64,000 nt of DNA, from contig NZ_FKBR01000045.1 of NCBI RefSeq assembly GCF_900078335.1, positions 62,001-126,000 of the forward strand. Reading direction: 5' to 3'. Under the pieces are notes generated by a model. It had not been told where the DNA came from, did not search any database, and saw only the letters and a list, made by a program, of their open reading frames with translations. The stretch comes from Bordetella trematum (GTDB taxonomy: Bacteria > Pseudomonadota > Gammaproteobacteria > Burkholderiales > Burkholderiaceae_B). Positions 1-7,190 of the stretch are shown piece by piece (the stretch's first letter is position 1; each line of letters opens with the position of its first letter). Position numbers and translations under genes: made by a program.

Positions 1-44
1 GGTGATGGCTTGTCCCACAGGGGAGGGCGGGGAAGAATGGGTCA

Positions 45-69
45 GGACAGATCAGGCCACGATCTGTCC
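45..69. repeat. Perfect inverted repeat, 9 bp arms
   Basis: Arms GGACAGATC and GATCTGTCC are exact reverse complements separated by 7 bases. It lies about 200 bases before ubiK and ahead of a terminator-like hairpin, so it probably belongs to an element upstream of the window. It could be an operator or an RNA hairpin; no T-run follows. I see no gene in bases 1-250. Confidence 0.45.
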
Positions 70-174
70 GGCAGGCAACGACAGGCCCGCGCCATCGTCG
101 CCTTGCCAGGCCGGTCTAGGGCGGCCGGCCAGGGTCGCTAGCGAGCGATTCTGTTTTTCTCCTGTGCTTTGTAT

Positions 175-205
175 AGCGGCGCCTTCAGTGGGCCGCTTTT
201 TTTTT
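175..205 (+). terminator. Rho-independent terminator before ubiK
   Basis: A stem AGCGGC/GCCGCT, extended by inner GCC/GG pairing around a short loop, is followed by a run of nine T. It would end a rightward transcript that enters from outside the window and so insulate ubiK. Confidence 0.65.
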
Positions 206-250
206 GCCAGGCGTCTACACTGGAGGCATGACAATTTCAGCGAGGGCATC

Positions 251-523
251 ATGAATCGCACCCAATGGATGGAAGACCTGCAGAAGAACATTTCGGATCT
301 CATCGCGCGCAGTCCGGCCGCCGATGTCGAACGCAATGTGCGCTCGATGTTGACGCAGGGTTTCGCGCGTCTGGATCTGGTCACGCGCGAAGAGTTCGAT
401 GTGCAGGCCGAGCTGCTGGCGCGCGCGCGCACGCGCGTGGATCAACTCGCCGTGCAGGTCGAACAGCTGCAGGCGCGCCTGGATGCGCTGCAGAATGGCA
501 ACGCGCCCGCCAGCGAAAGCTGA
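251..523 (+). CDS. ubiK: UbiK-family accessory factor (BMFP domain), ubiquinone biosynthesis
   Basis: This 90-residue protein matches the UbiK/YqiC family, small coiled-coil proteins that assist the ubiquinone biosynthesis complex together with UbiJ. The N-terminal half (about residues 1-45, beginning MNRTQWMEDLQKNI) is amphipathic. The C-terminal part (about 48-82) is a heptad-like coiled coil rich in Leu, Ala, Gln and Arg, as expected for the trimeric BMFP fold. The ATG at 251 has a GAGGG ribosome site a few bases upstream; an open frame extends further upstream but has no family similarity. The gene stands alone between a terminator upstream and a shared terminator downstream. Family assignment is confident; the role is taken from the family. 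Confidence 0.85.
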   Translation: MNRTQWMEDLQKNISDLIARSPAADVERNVRSMLTQGFARLDLVTREEFDVQAELLARARTRVDQLAVQVEQLQARLDALQNGNAPASES

Positions 524-545
524 CAGGCGCGCACCTGGTACAGCA

Positions 546-570
546 GGGCGCCGTCAGGCGCCCTTTTTTT
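546..570. terminator. Terminator between convergent ubiK and P450 genes
   Basis: Stem GGGCGCC, loop GTCA, stem GGCGCCC, then seven T. It follows the ubiK stop by about 20 bases and overlaps the stop codon of the leftward P450 gene. The T-run faces the ubiK direction. Confidence 0.8.
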
Positions 571-2908
571 ACAGTTCGAGCACGATGCGCTGGCCGCAGG
601 CGCGCGAGCAGCAGCTCATCATGCGATTGCCGGCTTCGCGTTCGGCCCGCGTCAGCACAACGTCGCGATGGTCGATCTCGCCCTGCAGGACCCGCACTTC
701 GCAGGAGCCGCAGAGCCCTTCCTCGCAATCGCTCTGGACGTCGATGTTGGCCGCCCGCAAGGCATCGAGCAGCGTCTGGTCGGCCCGCACCGGGATCACC
801 AGGCCGGAGTCTTTCAGTTCGGCCTCGAAGGCGTGCTCCTGGCTTGGATCCAGCTTGCCCAGGGTCGACTGGAAATGCTCGACCTTCAGGCTGTCTTCGG
901 GCCAATGCGCACAGGCTTGCGCCAGCCCCTGCAGCATGCGTTCGGGGCCGCAGGCATAGATCTGCGTGTCGGCCTGCGGTTGCGCCAGCAGGGCGGCGAA
1001 ATCGTTGCGCTGGCCTTGCGCGCCGATATAGAGCCTGAGGCGCTCGCCGTGCAAGGCGGCGAGTTCGTCCAGCAGCGCCATGCTGGCGCGCGAGCGTCCG
1101 CTGTAGTGCAGGGTGTAGTCGATGCCCAGTTCACGGGCGCGGCGCGCCATGGCGCTGATCGGCGTGATGCCGATGCCGCCGGCGATGAGGATCAGGCGGC
1201 GGGCCGTTTCATCCAGGCGGAAGTGGTTGCGCGGGCCGCGCACGCGCAGGCGCATGCCCGGTTTCACATGCTCGTGCACCCAGGCCGAGCCGCCGCGGCT
1301 CTCGGCTTCGCGCAGCACGGCCACCCGCAGGCGGCTCGGGTCGGCGGGATCTCCGCAAAGTGAATACTGGCGCGAGATGCCCGTGTCGCCGCATTCGATA
1401 TCGATATGCGCGCCGGGCGCCCAGCGCGGCAGCGCACGGCCGTCCAGCGACGCCAGGGTCAGCAGGGCGATGTCTTCGGCAGGATGTTCGAGCGCCTCGA
1501 CCATCAGGGTGCGGCTGATGGTTTGCGCCGAGGGCTCGCCGATGCGCACCGGTTGCTGTTGCGTGAGGATCTCCGGGCGCAGACGCTCGGGGTTCTGGGC
1601 CGGGTCCCATTCGACCCACAGATGTTCGGGTCCGCGGAATGAGGTGTTGGCCACATAAGTGAAGCGCTGCTCGGCCAGCCGCATGTGCGGCAGGCGGCGC
1701 GTGAACTCCTCCAGGAAGATCTGGATTTCCATGCGCGCCAGGTTCTTGCCCATGCATTGATGCGAACCATAGCCGAAGGTCAGCTGGTCGCTGGCGTTTT
1801 CGCGCCGGATGTCGAACAGGTCGGCATCGGCGAAATGGCGCTCATCGTGGTTGGCCGACGCGCTGACAATCAACAGCTTGGCGCCTGCCGGCACGGCGAC
1901 GCCGGCGATTTCCGTATCGCGCGTGACCAGGCGGCGCCAGGCCGCCACCGATCCGTTGTGGCGCAGGCATTCCTCGACAGCGTTGGGGATCAGCGACGGG
2001 TCTTCGCAGAGTTCGCGCCAGGTTTCGGGGTGCTGCAGCAGGAGCTTGAGGGCGTTGGCCGAGGCGTTGGCCGTGGTCTCATGGGCTGCCACGATGCCGG
2101 CCATCATCATGGAATGCAGGTAGGAGTCGGTGACGACTTCCGGATATTCGCGCTGCTTGCGGATGCCATATTGCATCCAGCCCGGCTCGTCCGGCGCCTG
2201 GCGCATCTTGTCCAGGATCTTGCCGGCGAGCTGCCAGAAGTTGCCCACGGCATGGGCCACGGCCACCTGTTCCTGCGGCTCGGGCCGGCCCCAGGTATTG
2301 ACGGTGTGCGCAATCGAGTACTGGCGCAACAGGTCCATGTCTTCCTCGGGCACGCCGAGAAAGTGCAGGGCTACCGTCAGCGGCACTTCCCAGAGCATCT
2401 GGTCCACCAGATCTGCGCGGCCGTCATTGATGAAGCGATCGACGTACTCGCGCGTCAGGCGCCGCACCATGGGCTCGTGGTGAACCAGGGCCTGGGGCGT
2501 GAACGGCTCCATCAACACGCGCCGGCGTGGCATGTGGGCCGGCTCGTCCTCATTGACCAGGGTGCGGTTCATGGCGTAACCGTACGAGGCCAGCACCTCG
2601 TTGGCCTGCGGTCCCGTGGGGGTGATCTTCTCCAGCGCGATCGAGGGGCTGAAGGTTTCGTTGTCGCGGAAGATCGCCTTGACGTCTTCGTAGCGGCTCA
2701 CCACCCAGTAACCCAGCTTCGGGCTGTAGAACACCGGCGCCTGTTCGCGCGCCCAGCGCAGGTATTCCGGCGGGTCCTGCTGGTAACCGTCGCCGAAGGG
2801 ATCAAAATCGGCGGCACGTTCGGCCACATGGGCCGGACAGCCGCGCGCACGCGCCAGCGCCACATGATCGACGGGACAGCCCGAAGCCAGGGTGGTGGGG
2901 TCAGACAT
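569..2908 (-). CDS. Self-sufficient cytochrome P450 fused to a phthalate-dioxygenase-type reductase (CYP116B-like)
   Basis: This 779-residue fusion carries all the redox parts of a monooxygenase on one chain. Residues 1-440 form a P450 domain: the oxygen-activation motif HETT at 276-279, the ExxR pair E313/R316, and the heme loop FGYGSHQC with ligand Cys385. Residues 460-680 form an FMN/NAD(P)H reductase with RQYS at 513-516 and GGIGITP at 577-583. The C-terminus is a plant-type [2Fe-2S] ferredoxin with Cys728, Cys733, Cys736 and Cys766. This P450-FMN-ferredoxin order is that of the CYP116B class, which hydroxylates or dealkylates aromatic and other small molecules. I chose ATG 2908 because GGAG lies 7-8 bases before it; an in-frame start 15 bases upstream has no such site. 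It follows a Bug protein by 39 bases, so the two are probably co-transcribed. The substrate is unknown. Confidence 0.92.
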   Translation of the reverse strand: MSDPTTLASGCPVDHVALARARGCPAHVAERAADFDPFGDGYQQDPPEYLRWAREQAPVFYSPKLGYWVVSRYEDVKAIFRDNETFSPSIALEKITPTGPQANEVLASYGYAMNRTLVNEDEPAHMPRRRVLMEPFTPQALVHHEPMVRRLTREYVDRFINDGRADLVDQMLWEVPLTVALHFLGVPEEDMDLLRQYSIAHTVNTWGRPEPQEQVAVAHAVGNFWQLAGKILDKMRQAPDEPGWMQYGIRKQREYPEVVTDSYLHSMMMAGIVAAHETTANASANALKLLLQHPETWRELCEDPSLIPNAVEECLRHNGSVAAWRRLVTRDTEIAGVAVPAGAKLLIVSASANHDERHFADADLFDIRRENASDQLTFGYGSHQCMGKNLARMEIQIFLEEFTRRLPHMRLAEQRFTYVANTSFRGPEHLWVEWDPAQNPERLRPEILTQQQPVRIGEPSAQTISRTLMVEALEHPAEDIALLTLASLDGRALPRWAPGAHIDIECGDTGISRQYSLCGDPADPSRLRVAVLREAESRGGSAWVHEHVKPGMRLRVRGPRNHFRLDETARRLILIAGGIGITPISAMARRARELGIDYTLHYSGRSRASMALLDELAALHGERLRLYIGAQGQRNDFAALLAQPQADTQIYACGPERMLQGLAQACAHWPEDSLKVEHFQSTLGKLDPSQEHAFEAELKDSGLVIPVRADQTLLDALRAANIDVQSDCEEGLCGSCEVRVLQGEIDHRDVVLTRAEREAGNRMMSCCSRACGQRIVLEL

Positions 2909-2947
2909 GGTATTGCTCCGCAAAAGTGCTTGACGGCAGGTGCGCCA

Positions 2948-3937
2948 TCAGTCCAGCTTGATGTTCAGATCCTTGATCAGCTTGTGCCAGCGGCCGCGCT
3001 CCTGCTCGAGCAGATCGCGATATTCGGCCGGCGTGTTGGCCACCGGCTCGATGCCGAAGTCCACCAGCTTCTGGTGGGTGGTCGGTTCATTGATGGCGGC
3101 CACCAGTTCGCGGTTGAGCTTGTCGATCACCGGCGCGGGTGTAGCGGCCGGGACCACGATGCCCACCAATGCCGCGGCCTGCACGTCGTCGTAGCCCAGC
3201 TCGGCGAAGGTCGGCACATCGGGCAATTGCTTCAGGCGGGTGGGGTTGGCCACGGCCAGCGGACGTACCTTGCCGCCCTGGATGAAACCCGCGCCGGCAG
3301 CCAGGTCAACCATCATTGCCGGCACCTGGCCGCTGGCGACATCGGTCAGGGCAGGCGCCGCGCCGCGGTAAGGCACGTGCACCAGTGGCACGCCGGTCTT
3401 GACCTTGAGCAGTTCCATGGCCAGGTGGTGGGGGCTGCCCGCGCCTGCCGAGGCATAGTCCAGCCCCTGCGGCCGCGACTTGGCTTCCGTCAGGAAGCCC
3501 TTGACGTCGGTGGCCTTCAGGCCCGGGCCTGCCACCAGGATCATGGGAAAGCGTCCCATGAGGGTCACCGGGGCCAGATCCTTCACCGGGTCATAGGACA
3601 ACTGTTGGTACAACGCGGGGTTGAAGACCAGGGTGCCGTTGTCGGCCGACAGCATTGTGTAGCCGTCGGGGGCGGCGCGGGCGGTTTCCGAGGCGCCGAT
3701 GGCAGTGTTGCCGCCCGGCTTGTTGTCGACCACGATGGTCTGGCCCATGCGCGAGGACAGCCCCTGGCTGACGGTACGTGCCAGCACATCCGAGCCACCG
3801 CCGGCCGCATAGGGCACGACCCAGCGCAAAGGCTTGGAGGGATAGGTGTCGGCGGCCACGGCCGACAGACTGGCCAGCGGCAGGGCGGCCAGGGTCAGCA
3901 CGCGCGCAAAGCGTGCAATAGGACGAGCAATGGACAT
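2948..3937 (-). CDS. Bug/TctC-family periplasmic solute-binding protein
   Basis: The 329-residue product has a Sec signal peptide (basic start, hydrophobic core, about 33 residues, cleavage near AVAADTYPSK). It then shows the family pattern YPSKPLRWVVPYAAGG, followed by GGNTAIGA and APDGYTML. These proteins bind carboxylates or other small organic acids in the periplasm for tripartite tricarboxylate transporters. No TctA or TctB partner is nearby, which is the usual orphan state in Bordetella. ATG 3937 has GGAG 7 bases upstream; the longer open frame to 4003 has no support. It is the first gene of a leftward pair with the P450 fusion and is divergent from the IclR gene, so it may deliver or sense the P450 substrate. 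Confidence 0.9.
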   Translation of the reverse strand: MSIARPIARFARVLTLAALPLASLSAVAADTYPSKPLRWVVPYAAGGGSDVLARTVSQGLSSRMGQTIVVDNKPGGNTAIGASETARAAPDGYTMLSADNGTLVFNPALYQQLSYDPVKDLAPVTLMGRFPMILVAGPGLKATDVKGFLTEAKSRPQGLDYASAGAGSPHHLAMELLKVKTGVPLVHVPYRGAAPALTDVASGQVPAMMVDLAAGAGFIQGGKVRPLAVANPTRLKQLPDVPTFAELGYDDVQAAALVGIVVPAATPAPVIDKLNRELVAAINEPTTHQKLVDFGIEPVANTPAEYRDLLEQERGRWHKLIKDLNIKLD

Positions 3938-3982
3938 GGTTGTCTCCGTGGGAATAGCCCGGCTGGGCGCCGGGCGGTTTTT

Positions 3983-4016
3983 ATGCGTAAATAATATACG
4001 CATTGCGTAAATTTAC
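3983..4016. promoter_or_regulatory. Candidate IclR operator: GCGTA repeats
   Basis: An exact inverted repeat ATGCGTA/TACGCAT with a 7-base AT-rich spacer is followed directly by a third half-site TGCGTA and the palindrome GTAAATTTAC. It lies between the divergent Bug-P450 operon and the IclR gene, 46 bases before the Bug start. Site function is inferred from position and symmetry. Confidence 0.5.
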
Positions 4017-4121
4017 AATCCGGGTTTCGCCGCAGGCAGCCAGGGGTTACGCTCACGGGCTTTTGTGTCGGGGCGCCTCAGGGGCCCCGTGCCGCCTTTC
4101 CCACGCCAGTGTTGGAGTGCC

Positions 4122-4943
4122 ATGTCCGTCATCCCCAGTCTTCCCGACCCCGCTCTGCGGGCCCGCGATCGTCGCCAGCGCGTGCAGGCTGCCGAAACCG
4201 GCATGGCCGTGCTCAAGGGCCTGGGCCAGTTGGGCGGGCGGGCCAGCCTGACGCATCTGGCCGCGCACGTGACCGAAAGCCCGGCCAAGGTGCATCGCTA
4301 TCTGGTGAGCCTGATGGAGGTGGGGCTGGTGGCGCAGGACGCTGTCAGCCAGCAGTACTACCTGGCCCTGGAAACCCTGCTGCTGGGCCTTGCCGCCATG
4401 CGCCAGGCCGACCCGATCCGGCTGGCCGAAGCGGCCCTGGTGCGTCTGCGCGAAGAGCTGGAGGTGACCTGCTTTCTGGCCGTGATGGGCAACAAGGGGC
4501 CGACCATCGTGCGTTTCGAAGAGCCCGGCCTGCCGGTGACCGTCAACGTGCGGGCAGGCTCCGTGCTGCCGATGCTGTGGTCGGCCACCGGCCGGGTGTT
4601 GCTGGCCACGTTGGACGAGCCTGCCGTGCGTGCCCAGGCGCAGGCCGAGCTGGCGGCGGCCACCGCCGAGCAACGCGCCATGCTGGATGCCGAGGCGCCC
4701 ATTGCCGCCTTGCAACGCAGTGTGCTGGCCCAGGGGTGCGCGGTGGTGCGCGACACCAACCTGCGCGGCATCAGCGCAGTGGCCGCCGCGCTCTATGACT
4801 ACAACGGACGACCCTGCGCGGTGCTGACCGCACTGGGCGCGACCGGCGGCTTTGACGCTTCGCCCGATGGCCCGGTGGCTCGGGCGGTCTGTCGCGAGGC
4901 CCAGGCCATCAGCGCGCTGCTGGGGCACGACGCGAGCCGCTGA
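4122..4943 (+). CDS. IclR-family transcriptional regulator
   Basis: The 273-residue product has an N-terminal winged helix (about residues 20-85: RVQAAETGMAVLKGLGQLGG, then KVHRYLVSLMEVGLV) and a C-terminal IclR effector domain with the conserved region around SVLPMLWSATGRVLLA. IclR proteins sense small aromatic or organic acids and control adjacent catabolic genes, often also their own. ATG 4122 follows TTGGAG with good spacing; the frame opens earlier at 4065 without support. It is divergent from the Bug-P450 pair, and the repeats at 3983-4016 are the likely target. The effector cannot be read from the sequence. Confidence 0.88.
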   Translation: MSVIPSLPDPALRARDRRQRVQAAETGMAVLKGLGQLGGRASLTHLAAHVTESPAKVHRYLVSLMEVGLVAQDAVSQQYYLALETLLLGLAAMRQADPIRLAEAALVRLREELEVTCFLAVMGNKGPTIVRFEEPGLPVTVNVRAGSVLPMLWSATGRVLLATLDEPAVRAQAQAELAAATAEQRAMLDAEAPIAALQRSVLAQGCAVVRDTNLRGISAVAAALYDYNGRPCAVLTALGATGGFDASPDGPVARAVCREAQAISALLGHDASR

Positions 4944-5196
4944 GCGGCGATATTTGCCTGCGGGCGAGGGGCCGTCATCGCTTCCGGCGCCATCGTCACC
5001 CGCGATGTCGCGCCACTACGCCGTCGTGGCCGGCAATCCGGCCCGCGAGGTGCGCCGGCGTTTCGAGCCTGCCGTGATCGAGCGTCTGCTGGCGCTGGAC
5101 ATCTATGGCTGGGAGGCCGCCAGATTCGAAGCCTGGAAGCCGGCCAGCGATCTGGACGCGCTGTGCGCGGCGGCGGCGCGTTACGACGCAGTCTGA
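4944..5196 (+). pseudogene. Frameshifted C-terminal remnant of a CatB/Vat-type hexapeptide acetyltransferase
   Basis: Directly after the IclR stop one frame reads GAVIASGAIVTRDVAP (4968-5015). The +1 frame then reads YAVVAGNPAREVRRRF from 5017, followed by IERLLALDIYGWEAARFEAW and a stop at 5196. Joined, these match the last left-handed beta-helix coil and C-terminal helix of xenobiotic acetyltransferases, whose usual signature is AVVTRDV-PYAIVAGNPAK. One extra base near 5013-5016 causes the shift. Only about 83 codons of a normal gene of about 210 codons remain and there is no start. The final 16 bases overlap the 3' end of the convergent LysR gene. It is a dead relic. Confidence 0.72.
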
Positions 5197-6128
5197 TGCG
5201 GCTGTACAAGCGTCTGCGTCAGCCAGTCCAGGGCGGCCTGCACGGCCGGCATGGGGGCCGCGTGGCGTCGGTAGACGGCGGCGATCGCACCGAAATGCGC
5301 CTGCATGCGCAGCGGCAGGATGCGTATCAACCCCTGGCGTTCGTGGTAGCGGGCAATCGCCAGCGGCATGGCGGCCAGCCAGTCGCTGTGACACACCTGC
5401 GCCAGCGTGGCCAGCAGCGAGTTCGACTGCATGCGGGCCGCCGGCAAGGTCAGCCCGGCCGGCTCGAAGGCCTGGGCCAGGCGTTCGCTCATCATGGTGC
5501 CGGGCAGGGGCAGCACCCAGGGCAGGGCATGCACCGAAGCCAGGGTCAGTGCGTCCGCCCCGGCCAGCGGGTGGTCTGTCGCGGCTACCACGCAGATGGG
5601 TTCGTCGTATAGCCGCAGCGAGGCGCAGCCGGCCGGCAGCGCCCGTCCGCCCAGCCGGCCCAGCACGATATCCAGTTCGCCATGGTCCAGCTTGTGCAGC
5701 AGGTCGTCCAGCACGCCTTCGAGCAGTGTCACCTCCAGCGCCGGCAATTGCCCGCACAGGGCATTGATGAGTGGGGGCGCGACCGTGGCCGCAGCCGAGG
5801 GCAGCGTGCCCAACCGCAGCAGACAGTGCCCGCGCAACTGGGCGGCCTGCAGTTCGGCCTGCACGCGCACCGCCGAGCCCAGTGTGTGGCGGGCATGCAG
5901 GATCATCACCTCGCCGGCAGGCGTGGGTTGCGTGCCTTGCGGCGTACGCGAAAACAGCGTGTAGCCCACTTGCTCTTCGAGTTGCAGCAGGGCTTTGGAG
6001 GCCGCCGGCTGAGACATGTGCAGCCTGTCGGCGGCCCGGCCCAGATGGCGCGTGTCGTCCAGCGCGATCAGCAGTTCGGCATGGCGGGGCTTGAGGTGCG
6101 TGCCGGGGCGTGCGGACATGGCCTTCAT
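5181..6128 (-). CDS. LysR-family transcriptional regulator
   Basis: A 315-residue LysR protein. The winged helix occupies about residues 12-70 (HAELLIALDDTRHLGRAADR, then MSQPAASKALLQLEEQVG), and the rest is a periplasmic-binding-like effector domain. The frame is open far upstream on this strand, but family similarity begins at MKAMSARPG. ATG 6128 is used here; ATG 6119, with AAGG just upstream, is an alternative. It is divergent from the Bug-sulfatase operon (102-base gap) and is the obvious candidate to control it. Confidence 0.88.
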   Translation of the reverse strand: MKAMSARPGTHLKPRHAELLIALDDTRHLGRAADRLHMSQPAASKALLQLEEQVGYTLFSRTPQGTQPTPAGEVMILHARHTLGSAVRVQAELQAAQLRGHCLLRLGTLPSAAATVAPPLINALCGQLPALEVTLLEGVLDDLLHKLDHGELDIVLGRLGGRALPAGCASLRLYDEPICVVAATDHPLAGADALTLASVHALPWVLPLPGTMMSERLAQAFEPAGLTLPAARMQSNSLLATLAQVCHSDWLAAMPLAIARYHERQGLIRILPLRMQAHFGAIAAVYRRHAAPMPAVQAALDWLTQTLVQPHQTAS

Positions 6129-6230
6129 GCCTGGATGGTTATGTTGGGCTGAGTTTATTTCATTATCCGCCGCCTTCTGCCTCACCCATACTGGGCCTGC
6201 CGTCATGCGCGGCGTGGAAGGAGACACCCA

Positions 6231-7190
6231 ATGAAAGCAATCAGAATAGGGGCGGCGCTGTGTATGAGCGCGCTGATGCCGGTGCAGGCCTGGGCAGCCG
6301 ATTATCCGGCGCGGCCGGTGCAGCTGGTGGTGCCGTTCGCGCCGGGCGGCGCCGTCGATGTGCTGGCGCGCCAGCTCGCGCAGCGCCTGCAGGCGAAGGG
6401 TTACACCCTGGTGGTCGAGAACCGGCCGGGTGCGGGCGGCAACATCGCCGCCGGCGCGGTGGCGCGTGCCACGCCCGATGGTTACACCCTGCTGATGGGG
6501 ACGACCAACACCCATGGCATCAACAGCGCGCTGTACGCGACCATGCCGTATGACCCGCTGCGCGATTTTTCGCCGGTGGGCCTGGTCGCCGAGAACGTGG
6601 TCGTGCTGCTGGCCAACCGGGATTTCCCGGCGGCCACCCTGGCCGAGGCCGTGCAGCAGGCGCGCGAGCATCCCGGCCGCTACACCTATGCCTCGCCTGG
6701 CGTGGGCACGGTGCACCATCTGGCGATGGAGCAGCTCAAGCAGGCGGCAGGCCTGGATGTCGTGCATGCCGCCTACAAGGGGGCGGGGCCGGCTATGAGC
6801 GATCTGGTGGCCGGGCACGTGCCGCTGATGATCGGCGGCATCGCGCCGGCCCTGCCGTTTCTGGCGGACGGCCAGGTGCGTGTGCTGGGCGTGGCCAATC
6901 ATGAGGCTTATCCTGCCTTGCCGCAGGCGCCCTTGTTTGCCAGCGTGGCGCCGGGCGTGGGGGTGCAGTCCTGGATCGGCCTGTTTGCGCCGGCCCGTAC
7001 GCCCGATGCGGTGGTGGGGCGCCTGAGCGCCGATCTGCGCGCCGTACTCGAGGATCCTGCTTTCGCGGCGACGCTGCAGCCGCTGGGCATGACGCCGCGT
7101 CCCATGAGCCCGCAAGCCTTCGCAAACATGCTGAGCGAGGACATGCCCAGGTGGCGCGCCGCGGTGCAGGCCTCGGGGGCCGCGCAATGA
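6231..7190 (+). CDS. Bug/TctC-family periplasmic solute-binding protein
   Basis: The 319-residue protein has a clear signal peptide (MKAIRIGAALCMSALMPVQA, cleavage near AWA-ADYPARP) and the hallmark sequences QLVVPFAPGGAVDVLAR, GAGGNIAAGAVARA and PDGYTLLMG. ATG 6231 follows AAGGAGA. Its stop overlaps the start of the sulfatase gene in an ATGA quadruplet, so the two are translationally coupled. No TctA/TctB genes are present. The pairing suggests a sulfated or sulfate-ester-like ligand, but that is inference. Confidence 0.9.
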   Translation: MKAIRIGAALCMSALMPVQAWAADYPARPVQLVVPFAPGGAVDVLARQLAQRLQAKGYTLVVENRPGAGGNIAAGAVARATPDGYTLLMGTTNTHGINSALYATMPYDPLRDFSPVGLVAENVVVLLANRDFPAATLAEAVQQAREHPGRYTYASPGVGTVHHLAMEQLKQAAGLDVVHAAYKGAGPAMSDLVAGHVPLMIGGIAPALPFLADGQVRVLGVANHEAYPALPQAPLFASVAPGVGVQSWIGLFAPARTPDAVVGRLSADLRAVLEDPAFAATLQPLGMTPRPMSPQAFANMLSEDMPRWRAAVQASGAAQ

